Shown: positions 1 through 14,000 of the stretch, piece by piece | How positions within the stretch are numbered: position 1 is the first letter of the stretch | How the letters are laid out: the number at the start of each line of letters is the position of its first letter | Origin: Bimastos eiseni | Lineage: Eukaryota > Annelida > Clitellata > Crassiclitellata > Lumbricidae | DNA: 64,000 nucleotides | Assembly: GCA_959347315.1 (NCBI GenBank) | Contig: OY365807.1 | Coordinates: forward strand, 14,179,818-14,243,817 | Reading direction: 5' to 3' | Translations under genes and position numbers: made by a program | Notes under the pieces: model-generated | What the model saw: the letters and a program-made list of their open reading frames with translations, nothing else | Told to the model about the DNA's origin: nothing | Database searches by the model: none

Positions 1-751
1 AGAGCTGATTAGCATTTACTAAGTCCTTGTTTGCTGGATTAGGACAAATATACGTATAGATGTTGTTTCCTTTTTCAAATGACACATGTGCTTGGCTACC
101 ATGTGATAGGGGACAAACATACGATCCATTTTAAAATACTCCCTTTTCAGTATGGTTACTCCATGACAATTGGTTTGTTGTGTCATGATAATTTTCATAT
201 GTAGCCTATTATTCAGGCAGATACAATTTTGACGGATGTAGGCATAATAATAAAATCTAGCATGATTCTATAGGGCATGCATGCAGGGTAAATTAGTCCA
301 TGAAAGGAGAGGGGTGATCTGTAATCGAATTCAATACAGACTGGGTAAACGTTAGCCCCAGTCTGATGAAGTGAAAAGGTTTCAATTTCTTGCATACAAA
401 TTACATCCTCCGTTGTTGTACGTTTCGTTGTTGAAGGTATTAACAGCATGCAGTCCCACGGATTCCAAGCTTCACTTGTTCCAGCCAGGAGCCATGAGCA
501 TTAATTAATTATAACCACAGTTATGTCCCAAGAGGTTAAACTGTGTAGACCTACTCTGTTAAATGCATTTGACCATGCACCAGGGTCACCCATAAATCCT
601 ACAACTAGGGCATATTCGTCAGTAATGAATACATATTTTATATCAAGCTGAACTGTTGAACTGCTTCTCCATGTAGCCCACGCTGGGCGCTACCATGCAT
701 TCAACATTGGGCTTTTTCACACATGACTTGGTCCCATTCTCTACTAGTCAT
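1..751. other. AT-rich sequence, nothing recognised
   Basis: No long open frame with family resemblance, no RNA gene and no repeat structure visible. Presumed intergenic or upstream of NHERF. Confidence 0.5.
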
Positions 752-1090
752 CGTGACATAGGTGTCACACTGGACAGCTCTCTTACTTAATCTCAACATA
801 GCACTATAACTTCACAAACACCTACTTTCAATTCTGGCATCACAGGGCCATTCCCAGATCTAACTCCTTATCCACATTGATTTCAACAGTTGATGCATTT
901 GTCGGTTCTAAAACTGACTGTTACAAATTGCAATTCTCTTCTAATAGTCCTTCCCAAGGTCTGGCTGTCCCCTATCCACTGCCCAGTCAGTTCTTAGAGC
1001 TGCTGCCAGACTGATCGCTCGCCTTCCTAAATTCTCCAACATCTCCTTGTTTATGGTCAATCAATTGCACTGACATCTGAAAATAGCCAT
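752..1090 (+). mobile_element. Decayed LINE (L2/CR1-like) ORF2 C-terminal fragment
   Basis: Conceptual translation with frame changes shows typical non-LTR reverse transcriptase C-terminal strings: RDIGVTLDSSLT from 752, CNSLLIVLPK from 929, and QSVLRAAARLIARLPKFSNIS from about 984. Stops and frameshifts show it is dead. It ends about 180 bp before the possible NHERF promoter. Confidence 0.75.
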
Positions 1091-1272
1091 GATACTTTGC
1101 TTGAACATTGAAAACTGTGCTGATTGCGATATTGTTAAATTGTTTTCATGGAATTTTTTCTGAGGTTCAGGTGTTCCCTCAGGATTAGGGACTGTGTTAT
1201 TGTTATTATCTAGATTAATAAAGTTTTTGTTTTTAAGCTGCCTTGGAAATTACCTTTCCACAGAACTCACTG

Positions 1273-1279
1273 TATAAAT
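1273..1279 (+). promoter_or_regulatory. Possible TATA box upstream of NHERF exon 1
   Basis: TATAAAT lies about 90 bp before the ATG at 1368, which would put transcription start near 1303 and give a short 5' UTR. The sequence is AT-rich, so chance occurrence is likely; no initiator or CpG island is visible. Confidence 0.2.
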
Positions 1280-1367
1280 TTTCTAATATACATTTTCGTC
1301 ATATTGTTATTAGTAGTGTTAGTATATTATTGTGGCTGACAATTCAAAATGCAATATATCTGCCAAA

Positions 1368-1779
1368 ATGTTTACTGTGAATTCAGAGTCGAAGCACCAC
1401 GCAAGACTCTGCCACTTGAAAATCTGGCCAGAATTTACTGGATACGGATTCAACCTGCATGCGGAGAAGGGCAAGATCATCCAGTACATCGGTAAGGTCG
1501 ATAGTAACTCTCCAGCGGAATTGGCTGGACTGAAGGAACATGACAGGATAGTGGAGGTGAATGGTTTCAACGTGTCCAATGAGCCACACCAGGAGGTCGT
1601 GAAGCGGATCAAGAGCGATCCAAAGCAGGTGACGATGCTCGTGGTCGACAAAGAAGCGAACGCCTACTTTGAGAAGGAAGGAGTGACGCCATCCAGTCAC
1701 ATGCATAATGTTGAGCGTATCACTTGTCCAGATGTCCAGCCTTACATTGACCACAACAGACATCACAGCGAAGATGGTG
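1368..1779 (+). CDS. NHERF: NHERF exon 1: start codon and PDZ1
   Basis: Encodes PDZ1 starting ARLCHLK, with carboxylate-binding loop GYGF, the SPAELAGL segment, DRIVEVNG and the alpha-B helix starting with His (EPHQEVV), a class I PDZ signature. The ATG at 1368 sits in a good context (AAAATG) and only about 12 residues before the PDZ, as in NHERF N-termini. An in-frame stop (TAG) lies at 1320-1322, so little upstream coding is possible without a further exon. The donor is GTGAGT at 1780, leaving phase 1. An internal acceptor after TTCAG (1382-1386) is possible, in which case the true start would lie further upstream, but no upstream exon was seen. PDZ1 has ordinary divergence from PDZ2/3 and is not part of their recent duplication. 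Confidence 0.85.
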
Positions 1780-3267
1780 GTGAGTTGTACCCTATTGCTG
1801 AAGGTTTTCTAAAGCGCTTGGGTTGTGGTTTTGCTGCAACAATAAAATAGAGAATATACCATCCTGCTAGCAGGCCCACGAATATTCGATGGGACCCTTA
1901 TGGGCCCTGTAAGAGTCCCAAATCGACGTTTGGATTCAATATAGTGGGTGTGCTAGCAGAGGAGAGGGAAGAAGACTAACCAAAATTCATTAGACCAGTT
2001 GGAATCTGATAAGCTGTGATTGGTTGACACGCAGTGGCACCTTTCTTGATTGTTCAGCATTCATATAACTGCTGGTTGCTATGGTTTCCAGTCCACTTTA
2101 GGATCAGCATGCCTTGACTTAGTTTCCTGCTTTTCAGTTGGATGACCTTATTTTCCTTCCTTCGGTATCTCTGTTCAGGGTAGTGTTTATGCTTCACCTA
2201 TTCACTGAGACTAGATGACCTCCCCAATCAGAGCACTAAATCGTGTTTATGCTGGTTTCTGTAGTGTTCATATTTTCTTTTTCCTTGTTTTTGTGTTTGA
2301 TGTTGCCAGTGTTGATATAATTGATGTCATCTAAGCTGCTTAATTATATTTCTTTATTTGATTATTTTGTGTTTAGATCAAAGATGATGTGAATAGATAA
2401 TTATCTGTGCTCTTGACCTTTATTTTTATGGTCACCTGGGGTTTTACTTTTTCGTGGTCTTCATGGTGACATGGTCTTCATTGGTGACAGCGATGTCATA
2501 ATCCCATTATTCTGCACATCATTATTCAATGTCTGGAGGTGTAAATACTAAATATTATTTAATCTGTGTAATTCCAATGTTGTCATTCATATATTTTTAT
2601 GTGTTTTGCGAAAATCCTCCAAGGTGCATTTAGTTTCCGTAATTGTTTCTTTAGTTTTCTGATCATAGCTGTATTCTCTATAATATTTGGAAATTTATTG
2701 TCTATTAATATTTATGATGTAATTGATGTTTCTTGTCGTCTAAGAATTACGTTGTCTGTGTACTTTGATCTTGCACGTGAGTGGCATGCATGATCTGCTC
2801 AGCTCTTCAGTCTAAGTAATTTGCATGATAGTGGTCTGTCATAGCTTTACTAAAACTGTTAGCTGCTTGCAAGGCATGGACTGTTCTCATTCTTGTCTGT
2901 TCAGCTTCTAATTTCAGGTTGAACTATGAACTAGAATAAATTTATCCCATTGATCATGTGCATTATCCTATTTACTTATTCAGCACGAGTATTCACTTTA
3001 TGATGCTGATTCCCAGCAGTGCTAGAGATGTTGATGTTTACAGTTCATTTGTGCACGACCAGATTTCAGGCTCTGAGCAGGTTTTACTCTTCTGTTCTTT
3101 TGTCATGCTCAGCAGCTGAGCTCAACAGCTGAGCTCAGCAGCTGCCAACCGATGGACTCCCACTTACAATGCAGTTGCTTTCACTAATGCCATGGTTGTC
3201 CTGCCTTTAAATTGCCCTTTTAATAACGCTAATTTCACAGTGAGAAATGGTACACAGCTTGAGACAT

Positions 3268-3339
<72 letters not shown>

Positions 3340-6300
3340 GAGAGAGAGCAATAATGTACTAGTTACTAATTGGCTGGACTGAGTTATGAGACCAACTGAG
3401 GGAGCTTTCTTGCTCTGTTCTATAAGTTTTCTGGGAAAGACCATAATTAGTTTGATGAATTAAACCAATTAGTCACTGAAACCAAAAGGGTTCAGCCGAA
3501 TTTATGTTTATGATCCGGGTCTTGCAATTTAATTGCACAAGGTTTCCTCTCCGAATTTTAGCCTTTGAGCCTATATAGGCTTACTGCTGACAAATCTCAA
3601 GTTGCCACCTGCTGTATGTAGCCTTATTAACATATTGATTAATAAACAGCAAATGTGGAATAGTTATTTTAGGTCACTTCTTACAGTGGATAAAACTGTC
3701 TAGTAGGGCGTCCTGTATGTGCCCTGTTTAGCTCTGCAGTTGTTTAGGTTACACCTGTAGCAATTACTGTATAGAGCAATAATTCTACTTTCTCTTTATC
3801 CATATGGTCCTCTCAGTGGTTAAGTAAGGGTTCTTTATGATTCTTCATCCAAGTACATGTAGTCTTGTTAAATCTGGAAATAAAATTTGGACCTAACCCA
3901 TGCAGGCAATTCCTTGGTATGTCATTGGATGGCTAATGACCGATTTATGAAATCATAATGATATGCTGTTTTGTTGTTGGGATGACCAGTGGCAAGCTCT
4001 GTTAATGCTGGTTAGTGCATTGCAAATCTGCTGGTCTTATTAATGCATATAGGTCATGTGACTTGATCGTGGTTTCATCTGTGTGCATAGTAGTTGTCTT
4101 GTTTTCATCTTGGTTCAAATATCTGGCATCCCTGGATTGCTTTGGATATCGAAGTGGTTGGAAATCATTTAATGATCTTTTGGCAAGGGCTGTGGTGGCT
4201 TGAACTCTAAGGCTCTTCTTGTACATGCTAGATCTCGCTGCTGAGTGGTGAAATCTGTTCTGATAGCTAATTGTGTTTCCATGTCACATGAGTAACCGTG
4301 GCAACGATGACATGGAGAAATTGACTGGTGTCACTGGTCTACAGTTCATTCTAGACTCTACCATACCATGCCATGTAGTTCAAGATAAATATGTAACTGC
4401 TTAGAATTCTTAATGCTTTGATTTATAAGTTCTGGGTCTTTTAGCTTCTGTGTTGTTGAAATTGTAACATGGTAATTAATGAGTTGGGACCTATATTCCT
4501 CTTATCTTTATCACTGCACTACTTATTAGCATGTGAAAAACAAGAATTTTGCACTATGTATTTATTTCCTTTACTGAATAGTCATATGAGTCTTTTGATG
4601 TTTTAAATTTATTCTGTTGTGATTTGCATGCTCTATTTTTCTGTTGATTCATCTATTTCCTGTTTTGGCTTTACATTTCATTTCTGCTTTCCTTATTGTT
4701 AGCTGCTTGTGGTGTGGTAGCTTAGTGTCATTTTCATGTCTGTCAACAGATAAGTCGGAACCATTGTTTAAGCCTCGCTTGTGCCACATTAAGGAACGGG
4801 GCGATGGAAAAGGGTTCGGCTTCAACTTGCAGGCGGAAAAGGGCAAGACCGGCCAGTTCATAGGCAAAGTCGATCCTGGATCACCAGCCGAAGTGGCTGG
4901 TCTTCGCGACGGTGATCGCCTTGTTGAGGTGAATGGTTTCAACGTGGAAAGCAGCAGCCATAGTGATGTGGTGACGAGAATAAGGTCGAGTTCAAACGAG
5001 ACGACGCTCCTTGTTATCGAGAAGGAGGGTTATGAGCATTACCATGCGAAGGGCGTCGTGGTTACGGCAACCATGTTGAAGACGTCTGTCAGTCGGGGAA
5101 GTAGTTCCAGCAGTGAGCACAACTCGTCTGCAGGTATGCGGTTGGAGAACTCCTCGCTTTGTGCCGCCATAATTTATTTCGAGCAGCGCTGAGAATGGTG
5201 CTGTTCTGAATTGCAAATTATACCCTGAATTATTGTCAATTACAATCTTGGGTTGCATGAATTATTTATTTGCATGAAATTTCTAGTGATTTATGAAATT
5301 TGCAACAAATTTCATGGAATGTCCAGCTTACGCATTCCTTGCCCAGCAGTTGCACGTTATATGGGGTGGTTACATAAGATTGCTCTGTTGGGTTGCATAA
5401 AATACTTGGCAATTGCATGAATGGCCCAGTCAGTGTTAACCAAAATGGCCATTTGTGTTGCATGAACTAACTTATTTGGATTCTATGACATGCTTGTTGG
5501 TTGCATGAAAACCCAGAAGGTGTCTTGATTGAAGTTCAGAGGATGATGTTTCAAATAATCTGCCAGTGCCATGAGACTTATAGTAAATTGTCATAATTGC
5601 TCACATGTGGGAGAATTAAGGACTAACACCATAGGTGTGTATTTATCTTTTTTTTCTTCAAATTAATACGGATACACAAACACCTGAATACATGAATATG
5701 ATTAGCAGTACTTGACTGTGATTGGCCTACATTAAAATTAATGGCTGATTATTGATGTGAGAAAATCTGCAGTTGAAATTGTTTAAGACACTCTTTTGAC
5801 CCTACAACATTGTCTTTTGAGCCCAGCAAATTAATTCAATAATTATTGTCAATGGTGGGAGGTAAATTTTGGCAGAACAATTCATGAGAGACTTTTCTTC
5901 TTTATGCTTCTGTGTAGCTTAAATCAAAGCATGGTAATTAATTAGTTTATTTTTCTAGATCACTACTTTACCTGAACTTACATGCATGCATATGAGAAGT
6001 TTTCTGAGATATTTATTTCTGCTATTATTAAAGAAATTGGGTATTTTTGCCCAGATCACTGTAGGATTTTTAGAACAGTCTGTGATCAACAAATTGACAT
6101 GGTTATAAATTTATTTGATGATGTTTAGCATGCTCTCTACGTTGATGCATCTAGTTCTTGTTTTGGCTTATCATTTCGTTTCTGGTTTTGGATTGTTGCT
6201 TGTGGTGTGGTAGCTTAGTTTCATTTTCGTGTCTGTCAACAGATAAGTCGGAACCGTTGTTTAAGCCTCGTTTGTGCCACATTAAGGAACGGGGCGATGG

Positions 6301-9300
6301 AAAAGGGTTCGGCTTCAACTTGCAGGCGGAGAAGGGAAAGTCCGGCCAGTTCATAGGCAAAGTCGATCCTGGATCACCAGCCGAAGTGGCTGGTCTTCGC
6401 GACGGTGATCGCCTGGTTGAGGTCAATGGTTCCAACGTGGAAAACATCAGTCACAAGGATGTGGTGGTGAAAATAAAGTCGATTCCAAATGAGACGACGC
6501 TCCTTGTTATCGAGAAGGAGGGTTACGAGCATTATCATGCGAAGGGCGTCGTGGTTACGGCAGGGATGCTGACGTCCGTCAGTCGAAGTAGTTATAGCAG
6601 TGAGCACAAGTCGTCTGCAGGTATGCGGCTGAAGAACTCCTAGCTTTGTGCCACCATGATTTCATTGAACAATACCAAGAATGGTGCTGTTCTGAAATAA
6701 AATGAAAACTCAACAGTTGCACTTAATACTCAATTATCGATTAAACTCTTATATATGTGTGAAATGATTATTTCGTTGCATGAAATCATTCCAAATGATT
6801 GCATTAAAATGAATCAATTGAGGAAATACTCATTGAGTGCATGCCATACGCGGCAGCTGCATGAAATGCGCAGTGACTACTTGAAATGCATGTTTGGATT
6901 CCCATTTGAGTTTAATAAAATACTCTACAATTCCATGAAATGCCCAGCGTTTCACAATATGCCCAACTGGGTGCGTGAAATGCCTGTTTTGGTTCCTGGA
7001 AATGCCCATTGGTTGCATGATATACGTGGGGTGTTGCTTGAAATGCAGAGATGAGGGATTCATATAATCTGCCTTCTAATAAACCTCTGTAGTTGCTTTT
7101 TGTTCATGGATCAGAAGATCTAAACACTAACACTGTACATGCCTTAATCAAGATGCATATTTTGCTGGAGATAATTAGTGCATCTAACAGCTTAAATTTA
7201 ATGACTTGGCTGTCAGTGATTGGCTGACATTTTAACTAATGTCTGACATGCATTAACGTTGATGTGAACAAAATTCTTCTCATGATCTCTACCAACAATC
7301 AAATTTGTGATTCGTAACTTTTCCTCTTCTTATATCTCAGGTCCACTAACATGAAATGTAATATTTTCCTGCTCTGTCTAGTGTCTAATACGCTTTTTCT
7401 TCCTGGTTGTTTTATCATCCTGGACTTGCTCTTCCTAGTTTTTATCATCCCTGGGCTTGCTGCATTCCGGCTTTGGATTGATCACAGATTTAGTATGCAT
7501 CTGTATTTCATCTCTGCATCTGGAGTTTGAATCCTGGTGCATCATGTGCAACTGACAACTAATTGTTCGGCCTTGTAAGACCCATGGAAAAGGTTTTCCA
7601 TTTGTTGGAAGTACTCTTGCCATGTTCTTTGCCAGCTGCACTGGACTACACTTAGGAGGACCTGAAGTTGATAGAGGCATGAAGTGAATTTGCAGTTTCC
7701 TTACATATCCTTGCCCAACATTTCTCTTTTAAATTTTTTGCCAGGTGCCAGTGAATAAATGGATACTTGTTGTTGTTATTTTAATTTTTATGTATATATA
7801 GTGGTGCTTCAAGAGAACATTCTCAGTGGAAGATGTTATGATGTACTTTGCATAATAAAATAGTCCTTGATGTACTATTGCAATTGAAAGCACCAATTTT
7901 TTTGTTCTGACAGAAAATGGACGTGACGGGCATCACCATAAAGAGGGGGTATGTAACCTATTACTGGCTTAAGTACTTTCGTATGTGCATGTTTGTGTTT
8001 TCAACTCTCTAATTAATCTTTTTGGTTGTGAAAAATGAAGCATTTTCTGATTTTCCTGCATCTTCACTTTTATGTGCACGGTAGAAGTCTCGAGATTATG
8101 ATCTGTTGTTGTTTTTTCTATTTGACCCACTGTCTCTGTTTTTGTTATACTTGATGAAGAAGTCAAAGTAGATCTAAGACAGATGTCATAATACTTCACA
8201 CAAGCATTGAGGTCGTAATTTCATAAAATAAGTCAGGACTATGAGGTACATGTATTCTAGAAATGCGGTATCTATTTGTAGCTCATAAAAAAAAATAGCT
8301 TGGGTAGCACCGAAGTTAACGTCAGTTGCTGTGTATTTTGTATCAATTTGTTGTGAGTTCAGATTCTGTCCAGTCATCATTTGCTACTTTCTGTTTTTTC
8401 GTCTATTGAGGATCAGAAGGACGTATCTAGTACAAAAGTCCAAAATGGAAATTTTGTTTCAAACCGAGGCTACAATGCATGCTCTATCATCTGATGCAAC
8501 AACAGTGACTCGTTATTGTTTTAGTACCTATTTATCGAGTTTTATATACGTATTTTGCTGAAATCAGACCATTTTGCCTCACTCTCAAGTCTCAGCTGAT
8601 ACCCAGACCCAAAAGACTTGACTGATTTCTTTGCTGTAAGTCTTGGGTCTGCATGCCACTAAGTCTGGCATGTTCCTTGATGCTCAGGACTTGACTAAGC
8701 TCTCAATGACAAAGATTGCTTATGTATTGACTCCTAAAACATGACTCATTCCTCAACCCATTGAGTCTGCTCATTTGTTGACCTTGACTCTACTCATTTC
8801 CACGTTATAGCAGGTCTTTCCACTTCTTTCGCTTCTTGACGAGTAAGACTTTACTCATTTTTGACCCACCAAGTCTCTGCTCTTGATCTGTTGTACTTGC
8901 TGAGTCTGCTCATGATATACAGCTCTACCTGTTTGTCACCTCTGTCACTGTGATTAAATTTGCATTAGGCTTTCATGAAAGGTACATTAGGAAGTAAGTG
9001 TGCCTGGTTAAAGAAGAGTCTGTGTGGTCGATGCATGGGATCTGAGTCTCGGATAAAATGTTGCATGGCTGACCGACATGTGTTAAAATGCTCATATTCT
9101 GAGTGCAAATATGAGTATCTTAAAATCAATGCCTTTAATCTTGTACCTAAGCATGCAAATGAGTTACTGTATATCCTCGGTTAGGCTAAACGCTGGAATT
9201 CAGGAGGAAACTGATAGCCCTCAGATTGTGATAGTTCAAATATGGTGTCTAGTGTAAGTAGCACAAGCTGTATTGACCAACAGGAGAATGCCTATGCAAA

Positions 9301-10745
9301 TAAAAACTTGAATGCTAAATGGAACTAGGATGACGAATTTGAAAACTGGTGTTTTGGAAGAAAGGGTCTGGGCTTTATTAATGTAGAGATTTTATTTCAA
9401 GGTTTTTGTTTGTTGAAGATATCCAAGGCATGAGAGTTTCATTAACCTATATGTAGACATAGAAGAGTATAGTGCAGCGATTCCCAACCTGTGGCCCTTG
9501 GGCCAAAAGTGGCCCGCCATGCCTCCTTTTCCTATTAAAGATATACAAAAATATATGTGCAAAAAATGAACATTTGACAGAATTATTATTTTCTATTATA
9601 AATTATTTTATTTTTTTGATGTTTATAGGTTGCCTAACATAAAATGTATTTATCCATGTGTAATTTGATTCTATTCTAAACAAATCTGTTAAAATTTAAA
9701 ATAATTATTTCTAACCTTGTAGCTCTTCATGTCCTCCAACTAAATAAAGGTGGCCTTAAGTCAAAAAAGGTTGGGAACCACTGGTATAGTGTTTTTGTCT
9801 TTATATAGCACAAGTACATTCTGAAAATGACGTGTAATTGTAGCAGACATTTTATATACGACTAGAATGCTGGTCTTCCAAGAGGTAAACGAAGATAATC
9901 CTCTGAGAAAAAATCCCCGGACTATGACATAATCCCCCTCTGGCTAGGATATAATCACCTCAGAATTATACATTGAATTCAATAACATCTATGAGATTAT
10001 GTTGAGATACTTATTATAATTCCACTATAGTTATACATTATAATTTTGTCTGGGGAGGGGACTTTGTCTGGTGGCTTTATGTCCTACGATCATTTCAAGG
10101 GCAGTAACTGTAGCATTTTGCCTTTTTTTATTATTGGATGGCTAGAAAAGATCAGAGTTGAATAACTTCACTTCTACACAGACGTATATCTATATGATGT
10201 AGTGACTAACTATACTTACGCATTGTTGTTTGTGAGGCGCCCTTGTAGCGGTATGGTATGGTATGGCCGTGTTACGGCGCCATATAAATTGTTTATTATG
10301 ATTATAATCCTGCCTGTGGACATTAATCGTAGACTGTCTATTATGTGGCATTGCTTGACTGCTAATGGAAGTTGCATTTCTCCTCTTTGTCTAGGGTTCA
10401 GGTTATGGAGCATTGTGCAAAATAGTCCACTCATTACCTAGCCACAAAACGGTTCAAAGGTCGTCTGGCTGGACTGCAGCTGTTGTTCTGTCTGTTGTCC
10501 TGTCTGTTGTATTGTCTGTTGTCCTGTCTGTCATCCTGTTTGGTCTTAAGTGAGGAGACTGTACTTCAATGGCAGGACCTTGATTCTTGCAGAGGATATA
10601 CACAATTCATTATCATGCTTTACCTGAGCTGATCATCCATCTGCAAAGAACCTTTTGTACCAGGCAATAACTGTGCCTAGGATGCCTTGCCTTAATCTCT
10701 GCCTGATATGTATGTGTGTATATATGTATATGTATATATATATAC

Positions 10746-10788
<43 letters not shown>

Positions 10789-11014
10789 GCATATTTATAT
10801 TCTGCCAGTTCATCACCGCAAAGCACTTGAGCACTTGAAAAGCTATGATATTATTTATGCAGATCTCTGTTCTGTTTGTGTTTACTGATACACCTGTATT
10901 TATATAGCACCTGTATCTAATGACCGATCATGTGAAGTTTTGATTTAAAGATTTGCTGAGGCTCTCACACATACAGTGGCCAACTCAACATAGGATTGAA
11001 CTGGTATCCTTGGT

Positions 11015-11048
<34 letters not shown>

Positions 11049-14000
11049 GTAAGACAATTTATATAGCGCTGTTGCTAGACGAATGCTCAGCCAGTTGGTC
11101 ACTGTGCCTTTTGGATGTTGGGGTCCATGCTGGTCAACTGGTTGGGTGCTTTGCTTGTCATGCAGGTCTGAGTCCATCACAAGTGGGCAAGTGTCGAGTG
11201 TGGAACTGCATACACCATCGATAAATGTATTACACCATCGCTTAGTGCATAATATCATCATTTTATGCATGACACTATTGTTTAATGCATGACACCACAT
11301 GTGTTTGAAGCATGTCCCCTACTAGTGAAGCCATATGATTCCTTTAGGAAATTTCTTTCCCAGTTGCCTCCCACCTCAACTCTATAGTTAATGGACAACC
11401 TATTGTCCAATACAGTCTTTTTGTTTTGTTCTATTATGCTACCTTAATCATTATGGCTATGGTTGTATGTATGTACTGTTTACAAATACTCTGAGTGGAG
11501 GCAATAAAATGCAATTGATTGAGTGATTGATTGAGTGATAATAAATGTATATTATGAATGGTGTCATGAAATTGGGCATGAAGGACTTAAGGACCATCTT
11601 GGGTGTGGCCCAAACCCAATTACGAATTGAGCTTTGGACTGGTATGTCATAATGGTTGGAGTTTAAGTGACAACTGTTTTTGAAACATAGATTCTTGTTG
11701 TTTCAAAGTATGACCCAGCTTTCTCTGCAGCATGTGCAAAGATTCGATCGTACACACGTTGTTCTCACTGGAATGTATTTGGTGTGTATATATATATATT
11801 TTTATATATATATACGTATATATATATATGAATATATATATATATGTTTGTATGTGTTTGTGTGTACAGCTACATGTATGTATGATTATTCATGCCTGAA
11901 GTGAGAGTGCTTATCCAAATGACGTAGGGCCATAGATTGTATCAGTTAAAATACCGTTCTGGCAGTTACCTGTTGATTAGTGAAGTGTGCTTCAGGTAGG
12001 TGGATCACCTTGGCAGGGCAAGAGTAATGTGTCTTCTTGATCTTTGTTCACTTTACCATGCGTCGATTTCTATTGATTTTTCTCTTGGCCTGATAGCCAT
12101 CTTAAACGGTCTTCAGTCGACTGTTTAAGGTGGCTTTTTCTGCAGTCCATGCAGATTTATATCTTTGATCTACGCTCTCCACATCATGCGTGTGTGTCTA
12201 TATATGCCATTGACTTGTAAATATCTCGTGGGTATCGTGCTGGACTGTACGCATTGAAAAGATATTTCGACTTGCACCTCGGTAGCAGACTGCTGGGCTA
12301 TTAAACAACTTCTCAGTGCCTACAAAAGCCATGTCAGGGAGGAGACCAGTCTGTAATTGGTATATACACTAAATCATGCAAGTTTGCAATAGCCAAATCC
12401 CTCGTTTTGATCCGGTGCCTGGTCAACTTGGTGAAGCCGAGGAGACAGCATGGGGCTTGTGGTGTTGTCTGTGGGCCGATGAATCGTTAGCAATAAGATT
12501 CACCGATGACGTACATATGCCAATTCTAAGAATGTAAAGTTCGTAGCACTCTTGTGATAAGTACTTCATACCCATGGTTACCTGATGTGATAACACTTCA
12601 TACCCCATGGTTACCTCTTGTGGTAAGCACTTCATACCCATGGTTACTTCTTGTGATAAGCACTTCATACCCATGGTTACCTCTTGTGATAAGCTTTAAC
12701 CAGATGCTGCTCTTCTGTAAATGTGTAAATTTGACATTGTCTTGTATTGTTGAGGAAGACGGCAGTTGTCTGTGAAGTTGAGGTCTGTAAAATCTAGCGC
12801 TCTTGTGGTTGGTCAACGGCTGAACGATGGGATCAAACAAGGTGAATCACTTCTCTGGTCTCCATTCGAAACAACATTGGTCAAGCCAAAACAGAAATAA
12901 CTCAGTCACGATGGCAGGAGCAAAGTTAGAACAACAATAACAAAAGTTAGAACAGCATTTGCCGAAATTTGCATCAGGTTGGTAGAGGTCTGCAAAAGCG
13001 AAGAATGAATGGATTTGACAGCAGTAGCAGAGTGAACACATTTCCTCTTTCAGTAGAGTAATGGCAAATGCAGAACACGACGAACCGCCTGTGAACTTGA
13101 TTTCTTGATCACAGTGTATTAATCAGCTTCATATCAACAAGGTATGACGCTCACCTGTTTCAGCAGTGACGTATTTCTAAATTTAGCCAGCATGACATAG
13201 GAACATGGAGCAGGAGGGAGGGAACGATGGAGGGAGTGAGAGAGGAGGGAGAGGTTGAATGAGTGAGAGGTACATGGCAAAGTGTCCTTACCAGACAAAT
13301 GTGGATGATTGTTGCATTCTGTTTGACGAATCTATGGTCTGTCTGTGTGCCCGTAAGGTTATCTACTTATCCAATTCATTTGTCTGAGCTGTGGTCTTCA
13401 ACACAAGAGCTTTATCAGGTCAAAGAGGTTTTATCAATAGTCAAATGGAGATAAGATTGGTCCAGTCCAAATTGCCTGAAATGCTTTAGATTTGTTGTCA
13501 GGGCTAACCTTTGACAGGAGCTTTTAAAAGGTGATGTATTGGTGCCTGCCTACACCACTGCTCGTACTCTGACAGGGCCAGTCCAAAATCTGGTGAAGGA
13601 GGAGGGCAACGCCTATCATATTTGTTTGAGACGATGTCGTTAACCTGAAAATAACTTATCTTCTTTTCAGTTAGTTGTTTGGATTTTAATGTGCGGATTA
13701 AGCTGGTTGAAATCAATTTTTAAGCCATGAGTCCAGGAAGAGCATTTGGTGTATAAGTAAGAATTAATTTGACTCCGCCGCTGGTTACACTCTGCCAGTG
13801 CCAGTCCCAAGCCTGGATAAAGGAGGAGTGCGACGCTAATGGTCTTTGTTACCACACAGTGTCGTTAAATTGCAACTACCTACAAGTTGACAGCATTGAC
13901 AAGGGATTTTGTGTAAATTAATGACTGGAAAAACTCCAGTGGTTAGCTATGGGAGCAAAGTTGGTTGGTTGTTTAGTGTTGTGAAGAATGTGGCGTTACA

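Larger units (their letters stand above)
4430..7420 (+). repeat. Tandem duplication of about 1.5 kb carrying the PDZ2/PDZ3 exons
   Basis: Unit 1 runs from about 4430 to 5900 and unit 2 from about 5900 to 7420, with an offset close to 1.49 kb. Shared landmarks: the intronic tract GCTTGTGGTGTGGTAGCTTA before each exon; AATGGTGCTGTTCTGAA after each (5195 and 6678); ATAATCTGCC (5557 and 7064); GTGATTGGC followed by related sequence (about 5719 and 7217); CATGGTAATTAAT (about 4468 and 5930). Exons and their immediate flanks are most similar, while deeper intron sequence has diverged with indels. Confidence 0.85.

Noticed and set aside
1383..1766. Minus-strand frame opposite NHERF exon 1
   Set aside because: Antisense shadow of the PDZ-coding frame, as are those opposite exons 2, 3, 6 and 8.
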